This document shows positions 34,016 through 42,370 of a stretch of 42,370 nt of DNA, one piece after another. The notes beneath the pieces are model-generated. The model was not told the DNA's origin. It saw only the letters and a list, made by a program, of their open reading frames with translations, and did no database searches. The position numbers and the translations under genes were made by a program. Position 1 is the stretch's first letter. Every line of letters begins with the position of its first letter. Location: NCBI GenBank assembly GCA_046757925.1, contig JBHHZE010000029.1:1-42370 (forward strand). Reading direction: 5' to 3'. The stretch comes from JAZDCZ01 sp046757925 (GTDB lineage Bacteria; Gemmatimonadota; Gemmatimonadetes; Gemmatimonadales; GWC2-71-9).

Positions 34016-35908
34016 TTAGGAGCTCTTGTCCCTGACCGTCCCACCCCGTTCCAACCAGCACAGTTCGTCCGCCATGATCGACTGAGCGAGGCTGTAAATA
34101 GCCATGTCGTCGTTGTGGAACACGCTCTTGAACTTCTGGTCGACTCTCCGCCTCGCCCCGCGACAGAAGATATCGGCGAGCTGAACCGCCGTGCTGGCAT
34201 TGGCGCGCTCCTCGGGTGACTTGCTCATGCGCATCCCTTGAGCTTTGGCGGTCACGGTAGCCATGGCGAACAGTTCGGCGCTTATCTCTACCAGGCGTGC
34301 CAGCACGGTCTGCCGTTTCTCGAGCTTGGGACCGTGGCGCACGATCGCGTAGAACAGCGTCCGCGCGAGCTTGCGTGCGCGGCGATTCACAAACCGCAGA
34401 TGCTTGGCGAGTTTGCCAAACTCTCCGTAGCGGGGCCACCAGCCCCAACCGATCAAACGTGCGGGATACCAGAGGGCATAAAAGAAAGCCGTCTTGATGA
34501 AAGCCGGTATCTTTTGCCCCACCGATGCCCGCGGGTCCACCAACGCACCCGCAACCTTGAGGTGCGTATCTACGGCTTCGCGGGCAATGAACAGGCGCAT
34601 GATCTCGCTCGAGCCCTCGAAAATGAGGTTGATGCGGAAGTCCCGCATCAGGCGCTCTACCGCGATACCTTCTTCTCCCCGCTCCCGCAAGCTTTCGGCG
34701 GTCTCGTAGCCGCGACCGCTGCGGATCTGCAGCGTATCGTCTACGATTTGCCACCCATTCTCGGTGTTCCACATTTTGGAGATGGCCGCCTCGAGCCTGA
34801 TGTCGAAGGTGCCCTCGTCGGCCATCAGGGTTGAGATCTCGGAGAGCGAGTCCATTGCAAAGGTGGTCGCCGCCATCGAGCCGAGTTTTTGTGCGACAGC
34901 ATCGTGCTTGCCAATGGGATGACCCCACTGCACGCGCTCCTTGCTGAAGCGCCGGGATATGTCGAGGCAGCGCTTGCCCGCGGCGGCGCATGTAGCTGGG
35001 ACGGTGAGACGGCCGGTGTTCAGCGTTACCAATGCTAGCTTGAGGCCCCGGCCTTCCTTCCACAACAGATTTTCCTTGGGAACCCGCACGTTGGTAAAGC
35101 GCAGCACACCATTCTCGATCCCCCGCAAGCCCATGAAACTGCAACGGTGGATCACTTCGACGCCGGGCCAGTCGGTTTCGACGATGAACGCGCTGATCTT
35201 CCTTTCACCTGTCTTGGCCATAACCACCAGGAGCTCGGCAATTGTGCCGTTGGTGCACCACAATTTCTCGCCGTTCAGAATGTAGGCGTTGCCGTCGTCC
35301 GTCAGCTTGGCCTCGGTCGTCATGCGCGCCGGGTCGCTTCCGACTGCTGTCTCGGTGAGTGCAAACGCGCTGATGGCGCCCTTCGCAAGGCGGGGGAAGT
35401 ATTTCTGCTTTTGCTCGGGAGTACCGAAGAGCTTGAGTGGCTGAGGTACGCCGATCGACTGGTGGGCCGAGAGCAGGGTCGCCACCGAGGCGTCCTTGCT
35501 CGCAACCATCGAGATGGCTCTGTTGTAAACCGTCTGAGAGAAGCCGAGTCCCCCGTACTCTTGCGGTATCTTGATCCCAAAGCAGCCGAGTTCTTTGAGC
35601 CCGTCTATGACGGACTGCGGGACCTTGCCGTTCTTATCGATCTCATCGCCGTCCACATGTTGGGCCAAAAACTCTCCCAAACGCTCCAGCCACGGGGTGG
35701 CACGTTCGAGTTCCTTCTGGTCCACCTGTGGCCACGGGTGGATGAGGTCGAGCAGTACCCTACCGTTGAACAACTCGCGAACGAAACTAGGTGACTTCCA
35801 CTCTTCTTCACGCGCGGCTTCGGCTACGGCACGTGCTTCTTCTTCGCTCACGTGTCGCTTGGCCGTCGCTGCGGTATCGTCCTTCTTTTCCGCGGTAACC
35901 GTAGTCAT
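34016..35908 (-). CDS. Long-form (VLCAD-like) acyl-CoA dehydrogenase
   Basis: 630 residues from ATG 35908 (MTTVTAEKK), with a GAGACGG upstream; the frame also extends to 36001 without family similarity. The first 60 residues form a charged leader. The core has IPQEYGGLGFSQ, FALTETAVGSDPARM (FAD/substrate), ILNGEKLWCTNG, SFMGLRGIENG and the active-site region NLIFEGSSEIMRLFIAREA. The ~190-residue C-terminal extension resembles that of VLCAD/ACAD9, which mediates membrane association. It carries out the first, FAD-dependent step of beta-oxidation of long-chain acyl-CoA. It is a single transcription unit ended by the hairpin at 33961-33984. No other beta-oxidation genes are near. Confidence 0.92.
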   Translation of the reverse strand: MTTVTAEKKDDTAATAKRHVSEEEARAVAEAAREEEWKSPSFVRELFNGRVLLDLIHPWPQVDQKELERATPWLERLGEFLAQHVDGDEIDKNGKVPQSVIDGLKELGCFGIKIPQEYGGLGFSQTVYNRAISMVASKDASVATLLSAHQSIGVPQPLKLFGTPEQKQKYFPRLAKGAISAFALTETAVGSDPARMTTEAKLTDDGNAYILNGEKLWCTNGTIAELLVVMAKTGERKISAFIVETDWPGVEVIHRCSFMGLRGIENGVLRFTNVRVPKENLLWKEGRGLKLALVTLNTGRLTVPATCAAAGKRCLDISRRFSKERVQWGHPIGKHDAVAQKLGSMAATTFAMDSLSEISTLMADEGTFDIRLEAAISKMWNTENGWQIVDDTLQIRSGRGYETAESLRERGEEGIAVERLMRDFRINLIFEGSSEIMRLFIAREAVDTHLKVAGALVDPRASVGQKIPAFIKTAFFYALWYPARLIGWGWWPRYGEFGKLAKHLRFVNRRARKLARTLFYAIVRHGPKLEKRQTVLARLVEISAELFAMATVTAKAQGMRMSKSPEERANASTAVQLADIFCRGARRRVDQKFKSVFHNDDMAIYSLAQSIMADELCWLERGGTVRDKSS

Positions 35909-36090
35909 GATATCCGTCTCTTTATTTTGACTCGTTCTGATATTTTCTTTCGGACAGGTTGCGATATCGTACCCGTAGGGAACCTTTAGGTATACTCCCA
36001 AGTTCCACCGTCGAAATATGCAATGGATCGAGGAGATCGGATAGTAGGTCCCTTCTGTCCGTTCTACTTACTGCCTATATTCGCAGGGTT

Positions 36091-36744
36091 ATGGGTACGG
36101 ATTCCGACATACAGGCGCTATACCCGTCGCGCTCGGGTGCGGGGGCCCAATTGGGTGGCCAGCTCAATCGCCATACATCGCCGCCGACAGCGGTTATCGG
36201 GGTGACACCCTCGGGTGTTGAAGTAGCCGCCAATGCTGCGAAGGCGATGGGAAGCAAGTTCGATGTTATCGTCGCCGCACATGTCCGGATGGAGGGGTTG
36301 GGAATCATCGGTGCGGTTGCTGAAGACGGTGATGCCGTGCTCGATCCCGATTTCAACCCCCGGTTCGGTGTGATGGATGCGCTCAACGAGGCTATCGACA
36401 AGGCACGCCGTGCAATCAAGACCGAGAGACTCCTGTTTCGTGGACAGCGACCGCTGATTTCCGTCGAGGTGATGAACGTTATAGTGGTCGACGGCCACCT
36501 CACGTCGCCTTGGAAGGTGTTGGCTGCGGCGGAGGCACTCAAATCCATGTCACCTCTCAGCATCATGATCGGCAGCCCCGTGGGTACTCAGGCGGTCCAA
36601 AACCGCGTCCGCGCTCGCAGGCTGGAATTCGTATGCCCGTCGGTAGTGCTCGATCCCAGTGGCCATCCGAAGCCGTTTGGCGATCCCCAAGATCCCAGTG
36701 CCGAGCGCTTGCGCAGCATAGTGGTTGCCCGTGAAGCGGCTTAG
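36091..36744 (+). CDS. Phosphoribosyltransferase-fold protein with unusual PRPP loop
   Basis: 217 residues from ATG 36091. The layout follows the predicted phosphoribosyltransferases of the COG1926 type: TAVIGVTPSGVEVAANAAKAMG, FDVIVAAHVRMEGLGIIGAVAEDGDAVLD and a late VIVVDGHLTSPWKVLAAAEAL. The last block aligns with the PRPP-binding loop, but the usual DDGxxTG is replaced by DGHLTSPWK, so catalysis may be changed or lost. It is likely cytosolic. Its end overlaps the next gene's start by 14 bp. TATATT at ~36077 may be a -10 box, giving a very short leader. Confidence 0.65.
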   Translation: MGTDSDIQALYPSRSGAGAQLGGQLNRHTSPPTAVIGVTPSGVEVAANAAKAMGSKFDVIVAAHVRMEGLGIIGAVAEDGDAVLDPDFNPRFGVMDALNEAIDKARRAIKTERLLFRGQRPLISVEVMNVIVVDGHLTSPWKVLAAAEALKSMSPLSIMIGSPVGTQAVQNRVRARRLEFVCPSVVLDPSGHPKPFGDPQDPSAERLRSIVVAREAA

Positions 36745-39247
36745 CTCGGCGGCGCTAGTCGCTGTCTGCCTATTCGCAACACCGCAGCTCTCCGCCCAAC
36801 TCGCACCACCCACCTCCGGGGGAGTGGTCGCGCTCGATCATCTCCTGCAAAGACTTGGCGAGAACAGGAGAGTACTCGTGATCGGCGCGCATCCGGACGA
36901 CGAGGACACCAGCCTCCTGGCACTGCTGGCGCAGGGTTTCGGGGCCGACGCAGCCTATCTATCGCTCTCCCGGGGTGACGGAGGGCAGAACCTGATCGGC
37001 CGGGAACTGGGCGTGTCTCTGGGCCTGCTGCGCTCGAGCGAGCTGGTCGCCGCGCGCAAAGTAGACGGTGCCCGGCAGTTCTTCACCCGCGCGTTCGACT
37101 TCGGTTATTCGCGTGAACTCTCCGAGACCTCCCGTTTCTGGCCGCCGGACTCGATCTTGAAGGACGTAGTGCGCATAGTGCGACGGTTTCGCCCCCACGT
37201 GATCGTCTCCGTGTTTTCCGGCACGCCGCGCGATGGGCACGGCCAGCATCAGGCGGCGGGTGTGGCGGCCAAACGGGCGTTCGAAGTGGCGGGAGACCCT
37301 ACGCGGTTCCCGGAACTCACCAGTGAAGAATCGCTCGCGCCGTGGACGCCACTCAAGTTTTATCGCTCCACGCGATTCGACCGGGCATCGACTACACTCG
37401 AACTGTCGACTGGCGGGATAGATCCGAGGTCCGGCAGGACTTTCAATCAGATAGCTATGGCCAGCAGGAGCAGCCACAGCTCCCAGGACATGGGCCGGAT
37501 CCAGAACTCGGGACCGGCGTCTACACGGCTGCAGCTGATCGAAAGTCGAAAGAGTCATCCGGGGAATGGCGGAAACGACCGCGACATCTTCGACGGGATT
37601 CCGCGCGATACCTCTCGGTTGGTTCAATTGGCGGACTCCCTAAGAGCCGCAGTTTCGGCAAGCCGCCTCGCGACGGCAGCGAGGCCGATTGCAGCCGCTA
37701 TCCGGCGGGAGAGCAGCGAGTTTTTGGACGGCGAACGCGGACACGTGCTTCAGAGAGCCCTCGAAGTCTCGGCAGGTCTCGTTATGGATGCCCGTGCCAG
37801 CTCTTGGGCTTTGGTACCGGGGCGAGAAGTCGAGGTCGAGGTAGAATTCTATGACGGCGGTCCATACCCCGTGTCGCTGGATGACATATCCATAGTGGCT
37901 CCCGCCGGCTGGGCGGTAGAGCCGCTGGATGATCCGGGATCTCAGGTGCTCCCGGGCGCTGAGGCTCTCGCGAAGTTCAAAATCAGGATTCCGGAAGACG
38001 CGGAGTTGACCCAACCATATTTCCTGAAGCGTCCGCTCCGGGGCGCTCTGTACGATTGGAGTGCTGCGCCGCCCGAGCTACGCGGTCTGCCGTTCGATCC
38101 GCCGGTGCTGCGAGCCGTGGCGCGGGTGAAGCTTCTTGGCGCCACGATCGCCGTCGAGCGGGAAGTCGCGTACCGTCACAACGACCAGGCGACCGGCGAG
38201 ATCAGAGATCCCGTACGCGTCGTACCGGAAGTAGAGGTAAGGCTGTCTCCGGAGCATGTGATTTGGCCCTCGGACGGTGCAGCCGAGCGCACGTTCACGG
38301 TTACGCTTACCTACAACGGTTCAGACACCTTGCCGGGCACGGTAGGTCTCGACGCGAACGGTTGGCGCATGCCGGATCCACTCCCGTTTGTGTTCGAGCG
38401 GTTTGGTGAATCCAAGGTGTTCAGATTTCGTGTGCATAGGCCGAGCGGGGTCGAGCGAACAGCTGTGGTGATCAGATCTGTTGCGACTGCCGGAGCCGGT
38501 AGGAGTTTCTCGCAAGGGATCGAGTTGATCGATTATCCCCACATCCGACCGGCATCCCGGGTAACCTGGGCGGGAGCGGACGTCCTGGTGGCGCCGATCG
38601 AGCTGCCCGCCGTCAGTAAGATCGGTTATGTGCGTGGTGCGGCCGACCGGGTGCCCGAAGCGTTGGTACAGATCGGCCTGCCCGTCGAACTGCTGGACGC
38701 AGCCGCGCTGGCGGGCTCGGACCTGTCGCAGTTCGACGCGATCGTCATAGGAAGCCGGGCCTACGAGAGCGACCCTGCGGTGGTCAAGTACAACGACCGG
38801 CTGCTGGAGTACACGCGCAGTGGCGGGCTTCTGCTGGTGCAGTATCAGCAATACCAGTTCGCCCGCGGGGGGTATGCGCCCTATCCACTGACGATCTCGC
38901 GGCCACACGATCGCATCACCGACGAGAACGCGCCGGTGAAAATCCTCCGGCCCAGGAGCCCGGTGTTTACCAGTCCCAACGAGATTGGGCCCGAAGATTG
39001 GAATGGATGGCCGCAGGAGCGGGGGCTCTATTTTGCGGGAACTTGGGATAAACACTATACCCCGTTACTCGAAATGAGGGACCCGAACCGCGCTCCGGTT
39101 CGAGGCGGCTTGCTCGTCGCCGCCTACGGGAAAGGGACCTACGTGTATACCGGTATCAGCTTTTTCCGCTCACTTCCCGCCGGCGTACCCGGTGCCTACA
39201 AGCTATTCCTCAATCTGCTGAACCTGAACCAACGACCCGTGCAGTGA
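36731..39247 (+). CDS. Secreted PIG-L (LmbE-type) deacetylase with C-terminal extensions
   Basis: 838 residues from GTG 36731, which gives a clean signal peptide (MKRLSSAALVAVCLFATPQLSAQ); a TTG 6 bases earlier is possible. The zinc deacetylase site is AHPDDED (53-59), with the distal HGQH (His170, His173); SRGDGGQN is also conserved. These enzymes remove N-acetyl groups from GlcNAc-type sugars. The protein is about three times the size of the catalytic domain: ~350-580 is a beta-sandwich rich region (VEVEVEFYDGGPYPVSL), and ~620-830 resembles a ThuA/glutamine-amidotransferase-like fold (FDAIVIGSRAYE). It probably acts on periplasmic glycan or glycoconjugate. It is followed without gap by a tiny membrane peptide and a symporter. 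Confidence 0.88.
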   Translation: MKRLSSAALVAVCLFATPQLSAQLAPPTSGGVVALDHLLQRLGENRRVLVIGAHPDDEDTSLLALLAQGFGADAAYLSLSRGDGGQNLIGRELGVSLGLLRSSELVAARKVDGARQFFTRAFDFGYSRELSETSRFWPPDSILKDVVRIVRRFRPHVIVSVFSGTPRDGHGQHQAAGVAAKRAFEVAGDPTRFPELTSEESLAPWTPLKFYRSTRFDRASTTLELSTGGIDPRSGRTFNQIAMASRSSHSSQDMGRIQNSGPASTRLQLIESRKSHPGNGGNDRDIFDGIPRDTSRLVQLADSLRAAVSASRLATAARPIAAAIRRESSEFLDGERGHVLQRALEVSAGLVMDARASSWALVPGREVEVEVEFYDGGPYPVSLDDISIVAPAGWAVEPLDDPGSQVLPGAEALAKFKIRIPEDAELTQPYFLKRPLRGALYDWSAAPPELRGLPFDPPVLRAVARVKLLGATIAVEREVAYRHNDQATGEIRDPVRVVPEVEVRLSPEHVIWPSDGAAERTFTVTLTYNGSDTLPGTVGLDANGWRMPDPLPFVFERFGESKVFRFRVHRPSGVERTAVVIRSVATAGAGRSFSQGIELIDYPHIRPASRVTWAGADVLVAPIELPAVSKIGYVRGAADRVPEALVQIGLPVELLDAAALAGSDLSQFDAIVIGSRAYESDPAVVKYNDRLLEYTRSGGLLLVQYQQYQFARGGYAPYPLTISRPHDRITDENAPVKILRPRSPVFTSPNEIGPEDWNGWPQERGLYFAGTWDKHYTPLLEMRDPNRAPVRGGLLVAAYGKGTYVYTGISFFRSLPAGVPGAYKLFLNLLNLNQRPVQ

Positions 39248-39354
39248 GGGAACGCGGAACCACTGGCTTCCGGCGCACGCTTGTGAGTGTCATCGTGGTT
39301 CAGGTCATCACTCTCGTTCTTCTTTGGTTCCTCCAGGTGCGATACGCGGGGTGA
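39244..39354 (+). CDS. 36-residue single-span membrane peptide
   Basis: The GTG at 39244 overlaps the preceding TGA (GTGA), and the frame closes with TGA at 39354, ten bases before the symporter start. The translation is a basic N-terminus (RERGTTGFRR), one ~20-residue hydrophobic helix (TLVSVIVVQVITLVLLWFLQ) and a short VRYAG tail, so N-in topology is expected. Both its coupling to the gene before and its position directly before the symporter suggest a small subunit or assembly factor. I know of longer small partners for SSS transporters (DUF485, DUF997 types), but not this one. It could also be a chance frame; no homolog check was possible. Confidence 0.55.
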   Translation: MRERGTTGFRRTLVSVIVVQVITLVLLWFLQVRYAG

Positions 39355-39364
39355 GTAACACGTC

Positions 39365-41056
39365 GTGCATTGGCTGAACTGGGTCATCGTCGGGGCCTAT
39401 CTGGCCTACGTTGTCGTGGATGGCCTGCGGCGGGCCAAGGGTACTCGAAAACTCGAAGGCTATTTCCTCGCGAACAGGAGCCTCCCGTGGTGGGCGGTTG
39501 GCCTGTCCATCATGGCGACGCAGCTCTCGGCAGTGACATTGATCGGGACGACCGGCCAGGGTGCTACCGACGGGCTCCGGTTTGTGCAATTTTACTTCGG
39601 GCTGCCGGTCGCCATGGTTATTCTGGGCGTCACGCTTGTCCCGTTTCTGCGTGGCGCCAAGGTTTTTACTGCTTACGAGTATCTGGAACGGCGCTTCGAT
39701 GCCAAGACCCGCTCGCTGACGAGCTTTCTTTTCCTCGCCTCCCGCGGGATGTCCGCGGGCGCCATCATTGCGGCTCCTGCAGTGGTCTTCTCGGCGATCT
39801 TTGGGTGGAACCTCGTTTGGTCGGTGGCGCTCATCGGTATCCCGACGGTTGCGTATACCATGATCGGTGGTGTGCAAGCTGTAACGTGGGCTGATGTGAA
39901 GCAAATGGTGCTCATCGTCGGCGCGCTGGTAGCGATCGTCGTGGTGCTGCTCGTGAGAATGCCTATCCATCCGGACGATGCACTCCGCATTGCGGGGGCA
40001 ACCGGGAGGATGCGGGTGTTCGACTTCTCGGTAGACCTCAACCAGACCTATACCTTCTGGTCGGGGATGATCGGCGGGACGTTTCTCATGCTGTCATATT
40101 TCGGGACCGATCAGAGTCAGGTGCAGCGCTATCTGACCGCCAAGTCGACCGACCAGGCGCGGAGTTCGCTGCTTATGAGCGCGTATTGGAAGATCCCGCT
40201 CCAAGCGCTGGTTCTGTTGGTAGGAGTACTGGTCTTTCTCTACTATCTGTTTCAAGCGCCACCCCTCTTGTTCAACCCCGCCCATGAGCAACGCGTACGG
40301 AATGAGGAACCCAGTGCCTATGCGGCACTCGAGACTCGCTATGCGGAGGCATTCGCCGAGCGCGAGACTGCGGCGCGGGCAGTGGCCGATTTGCGAACGA
40401 CCGGTGACGGCCCCGCAGTCGACGCCGCAATGGCGGCGTTTCTCGCTAAGCAGAGCGAGGCGGAAGCCATAAGGGGCGAAGCACTCGCCCTCGCAGAACG
40501 TGTCACGGGGGAGTCAGCGCGGGATGTCAACTACATCATTCCCCGTTTCGTGCTACGAGAGCTGCCGCTCGGTTTGGCAGGGATCTTTATCGCCGCCGTG
40601 TTGGCGGCTGCGATGTCGAGTATTGCGGCGGAACTCAATTCGCTTTCGACCGCTACGGTAATCGACTTCTATCGCCGCTGGGTGCGGCCGGAGGCAAGCG
40701 ACGCACATTATCTTATCGTGTCCAAGGTTGCTACCGGGTTCTGGGGACTTTTTGCTTGCATAGTTGCTACATTTGCCGTCACTCTGGGGTCGCTGATCGA
40801 GGTGGTGAATCGTTTCGGCTCGTTCTTCTATGGTTCGATTCTGGGCGTTTTCCTACTTGCCATGATTCCGGGTGCCCGTGCGCTCGGCGGGTTCGTAGGG
40901 CTGCTTGCTGGCATGGCAGCGGTGGCAGCGGTGACTTTCGGGGCGCCCTCGATATCGTTCTTGTGGCACAACGTGATTGGCGCGGTGACTGTCGTGGTGG
41001 TCGGCGTGTCGCTCAGCCTGGGTGTGAGAGGGACACCGCCATCGGTGGCTTCGTGA
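39365..41056 (+). CDS. Sodium:solute symporter (SSS family)
   Basis: 563 residues from GTG 39365. Family motifs include ANRSLPWWAVGLSIMATQLSAVTLIG (TM1, Na-site region), FTAYEYLERRFD, GGVQAVTWADVKQ and MLSYFGTDQSQVQRYL. About 13 membrane spans are visible. Residues ~300-388 form an Ala/Glu/Arg-rich, coiled-coil-like insertion between spans, absent from typical members. The substrate is probably a sugar, sialic acid or similar organic solute; the deacetylase upstream suggests uptake of amino sugar. It forms one transcription unit with the genes on either side. Confidence 0.9.
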   Translation: MHWLNWVIVGAYLAYVVVDGLRRAKGTRKLEGYFLANRSLPWWAVGLSIMATQLSAVTLIGTTGQGATDGLRFVQFYFGLPVAMVILGVTLVPFLRGAKVFTAYEYLERRFDAKTRSLTSFLFLASRGMSAGAIIAAPAVVFSAIFGWNLVWSVALIGIPTVAYTMIGGVQAVTWADVKQMVLIVGALVAIVVVLLVRMPIHPDDALRIAGATGRMRVFDFSVDLNQTYTFWSGMIGGTFLMLSYFGTDQSQVQRYLTAKSTDQARSSLLMSAYWKIPLQALVLLVGVLVFLYYLFQAPPLLFNPAHEQRVRNEEPSAYAALETRYAEAFAERETAARAVADLRTTGDGPAVDAAMAAFLAKQSEAEAIRGEALALAERVTGESARDVNYIIPRFVLRELPLGLAGIFIAAVLAAAMSSIAAELNSLSTATVIDFYRRWVRPEASDAHYLIVSKVATGFWGLFACIVATFAVTLGSLIEVVNRFGSFFYGSILGVFLLAMIPGARALGGFVGLLAGMAAVAAVTFGAPSISFLWHNVIGAVTVVVVGVSLSLGVRGTPPSVAS

Positions 41057-41111
41057 CCTCGGTCGCGCCCAACAGTTTATCTTCCTCGCCGATGTCAACG
41101 AGGACACGGCG

Positions 41112-42329
41112 ATGAAGCGTATTTCCATTCTCATGGCGACGGCGTTCGTGGATATGATCGGATTCTCCATGATCTTTCCACTCTTGCCGTTTTACGCGTT
41201 GAGATTGGACGCTCCGGAGTGGTTGATCGGCTGGATGATCGCGATCTTCTCCGTCGCACAGTTGAGTTCTGCGCCGTCGTGGGGTCGGCTATCGGACCGG
41301 TGGGGTAGAAGGCCGGCGATATTGTCGGGATTGCTGGCAGGCGCCGCGGCGTTCACAGTGTTCGGTCTGGCCACTTCCATTTGGATGCTGTTTCTCTCAC
41401 GGCTGATCCAGGGCATTGGCGGTGGTACTACAGGGGTCCTGCAGGCCTACGTGGGGGACTCGGTGCAGCCCAAAGACCGGGCGAGGGCATTGGGCTGGCT
41501 CACGGCCGCCACGAGCGCGGGTGTTATGGTGGGTCCGGCCATCGGGTCGCTTGCATTCAACATCGGGGCCGCTGCCCCGGGGCTCATCGCCGCAGGTCTG
41601 TGCCTCACCAATTTTGTTTTTGCCTGGCGGTGGCTGCCTGAATCGTTCCCGGCCGCCCAGCGAGACAGCTTCATAGGGGTGGGTCCGGATGAACTGGAAA
41701 CGCCGCCCCGCCGACCGATTTTCCAGTTGATTGCCGAGGTGGTGCACTCGCCCAAGGGCCAAGTCTCACGCCTGATCTGGATATATGCGATAGGGATGCT
41801 GGGCTTCATGTCCATCACCTCCGTGCTGGCGCTCTATATGGAGTCCAAGTTCGGAATCGACGAGAAGACCATAGGGATTTTCTTTGTCTACATCGGCGCC
41901 ATGGGGGTCGTAATGCGGGCGCTGGTTTTGGGGAGAATGGTGGACTGGATAGGTGAAACCCACGTGATGAGGCTAGGGGCTGTGCTGCTGGCATCAGGTA
42001 TGATCCTGATCCCGTTGCCCGGGTCGGTGCTGCCGCTTGCCGTGTTCATGGGATTGGTTCCGATGGGGACTGCTTGCCTGTTCCCGTCGGTGTCGGCGCT
42101 GGTGACCCACAGGGTCTCGAAGCAGGAGTTCGGACAGACGTTGAGTGTGCAGCAAGCATTTGGAGGAATGGCGCGGGTGATAGCGCCGATCTGGGCGACG
42201 GCCGCGTTCCAGGGCTTGGGTGCACACGTTCCCTTCTATATCGCTGCGGGCGTGGCCATGCTGGTGGTAGTCATGACGTTCCGCATTCCGCCCCGGCCGG
42301 TGCCGACAGGAGTGCCGGAGGCGGTGTAG
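41112..42329 (+). CDS. MFS transporter (DHA1/TetA-like)
   Basis: 405 residues, 12 predicted helices. The N-terminal signature is FVDMIGFSMIFPLLPFYA, the A-loop is WGRLSDRWGRRPAI between helices 2 and 3, and the antiporter-type GPAIGS (motif C region) is present. It is probably a drug or metabolite exporter; the substrate is unknown. GAGGA lies about 9 bases before the ATG. It starts 55 bp after the symporter stop, so it may share its transcript. Confidence 0.9.
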   Translation: MKRISILMATAFVDMIGFSMIFPLLPFYALRLDAPEWLIGWMIAIFSVAQLSSAPSWGRLSDRWGRRPAILSGLLAGAAAFTVFGLATSIWMLFLSRLIQGIGGGTTGVLQAYVGDSVQPKDRARALGWLTAATSAGVMVGPAIGSLAFNIGAAAPGLIAAGLCLTNFVFAWRWLPESFPAAQRDSFIGVGPDELETPPRRPIFQLIAEVVHSPKGQVSRLIWIYAIGMLGFMSITSVLALYMESKFGIDEKTIGIFFVYIGAMGVVMRALVLGRMVDWIGETHVMRLGAVLLASGMILIPLPGSVLPLAVFMGLVPMGTACLFPSVSALVTHRVSKQEFGQTLSVQQAFGGMARVIAPIWATAAFQGLGAHVPFYIAAGVAMLVVVMTFRIPPRPVPTGVPEAV

Positions 42330-42336
42330 GTGTAGC

Positions 42337-42354
42337 GGCGACGCATGCGTCGCC
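42337..42354. repeat. 18-bp perfect palindrome after the MFS gene
   Basis: GGCGACGCATGCGTCGCC is fully self-complementary, 7 bp after the MFS stop. It could fold as a transcript-end hairpin, though there is no T-run, and it looks like the dispersed intergenic palindromes seen in many GC-rich genomes. Confidence 0.6.
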
Positions 42355-42370
42355 CCCCATGTCCCCAACG

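Noticed and set aside
33726..35144. 472-residue minus-strand frame
   Set aside because: It overlaps the acyl-CoA dehydrogenase in another frame, is Arg-rich and has no family motif; a high-GC shadow.
35979..36006. GGAAC...GTTCC inverted repeat as an ECF-sigma promoter
   Set aside because: Only five-base arms and no CGTC-type -10; too weak to list.

Overview
The window reads as a chromosomal segment of a GC-rich, diderm bacterium. Lipoprotein signals, a Tat-type signal, outer-surface style beta-helix proteins, a split proton-translocating transhydrogenase, a SURF1 factor and heavy use of GTG starts all fit this. The gene content (peptidase/beta-propeller protein, Ig-plus-beta-helix lipoproteins, a PIG-L deacetylase next to a sodium:solute symporter, a Uma2-type nuclease) resembles Gemmatimonadota. 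That placement is inference; there is no rRNA or tRNA here to confirm it.

Layout. 1-1645 (-): 5' part of an exported HEXXH peptidase with a PD40 beta-propeller. 1854-3856 (+): YheT-like hydrolase and a YdjM-family membrane protein, ended by a hairpin. 3924-7217 (-): an uncharacterised protein and an M1 aminopeptidase lipoprotein. 7341-11282 (+): moaA and pntAA-pntAB-pntB. 11279-12334 (-): Kelch-repeat protein. 12364-12828 (+): an OsmC-like protein interrupted by an in-frame TGA exactly at its first catalytic cysteine, with a SECIS-like hairpin just downstream; this is a candidate selenoprotein and the most interesting item in the window. 12803-16332 (-): apparent operon of arfB, a second YdjM-family protein, a GMC oxidoreductase and a Gfo/Idh/MocA dehydrogenase. 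16413-17591 (+): patatin-like phospholipase. 17588-20398 (-): aconitase. 20522-25479 (+): tkt-pgi-rpiA-SURF1, overlapping end to end. 25634-28339 (+): two PLP enzymes, the first with a Tat-like leader.

28396-33984 is the accessory part. It holds a 1255-residue Ig/beta-helix surface lipoprotein with a perfect 135-bp internal duplication, a 3'-truncated Uma2 gene, a collapsed pseudogene that joins the start and end of a paralogous surface protein, a duplicated upstream region, and a heptad repeat. 34016-35908 (-) is a long VLCAD-like acyl-CoA dehydrogenase with a clear intrinsic terminator. 36091-42329 (+) is a co-directional run: phosphoribosyltransferase-like protein, secreted PIG-L deacetylase, a 36-residue single-span membrane peptide, an SSS symporter and an MFS transporter.

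Much of the window is core metabolism: NADPH supply by transhydrogenase and the pentose phosphate branch, the TCA cycle, and fatty-acid oxidation. Genes are tightly packed, with start/stop overlaps within operons and tail-to-tail overlaps between convergent genes. No CRISPR array, insertion sequence, integrase or tRNA was seen.
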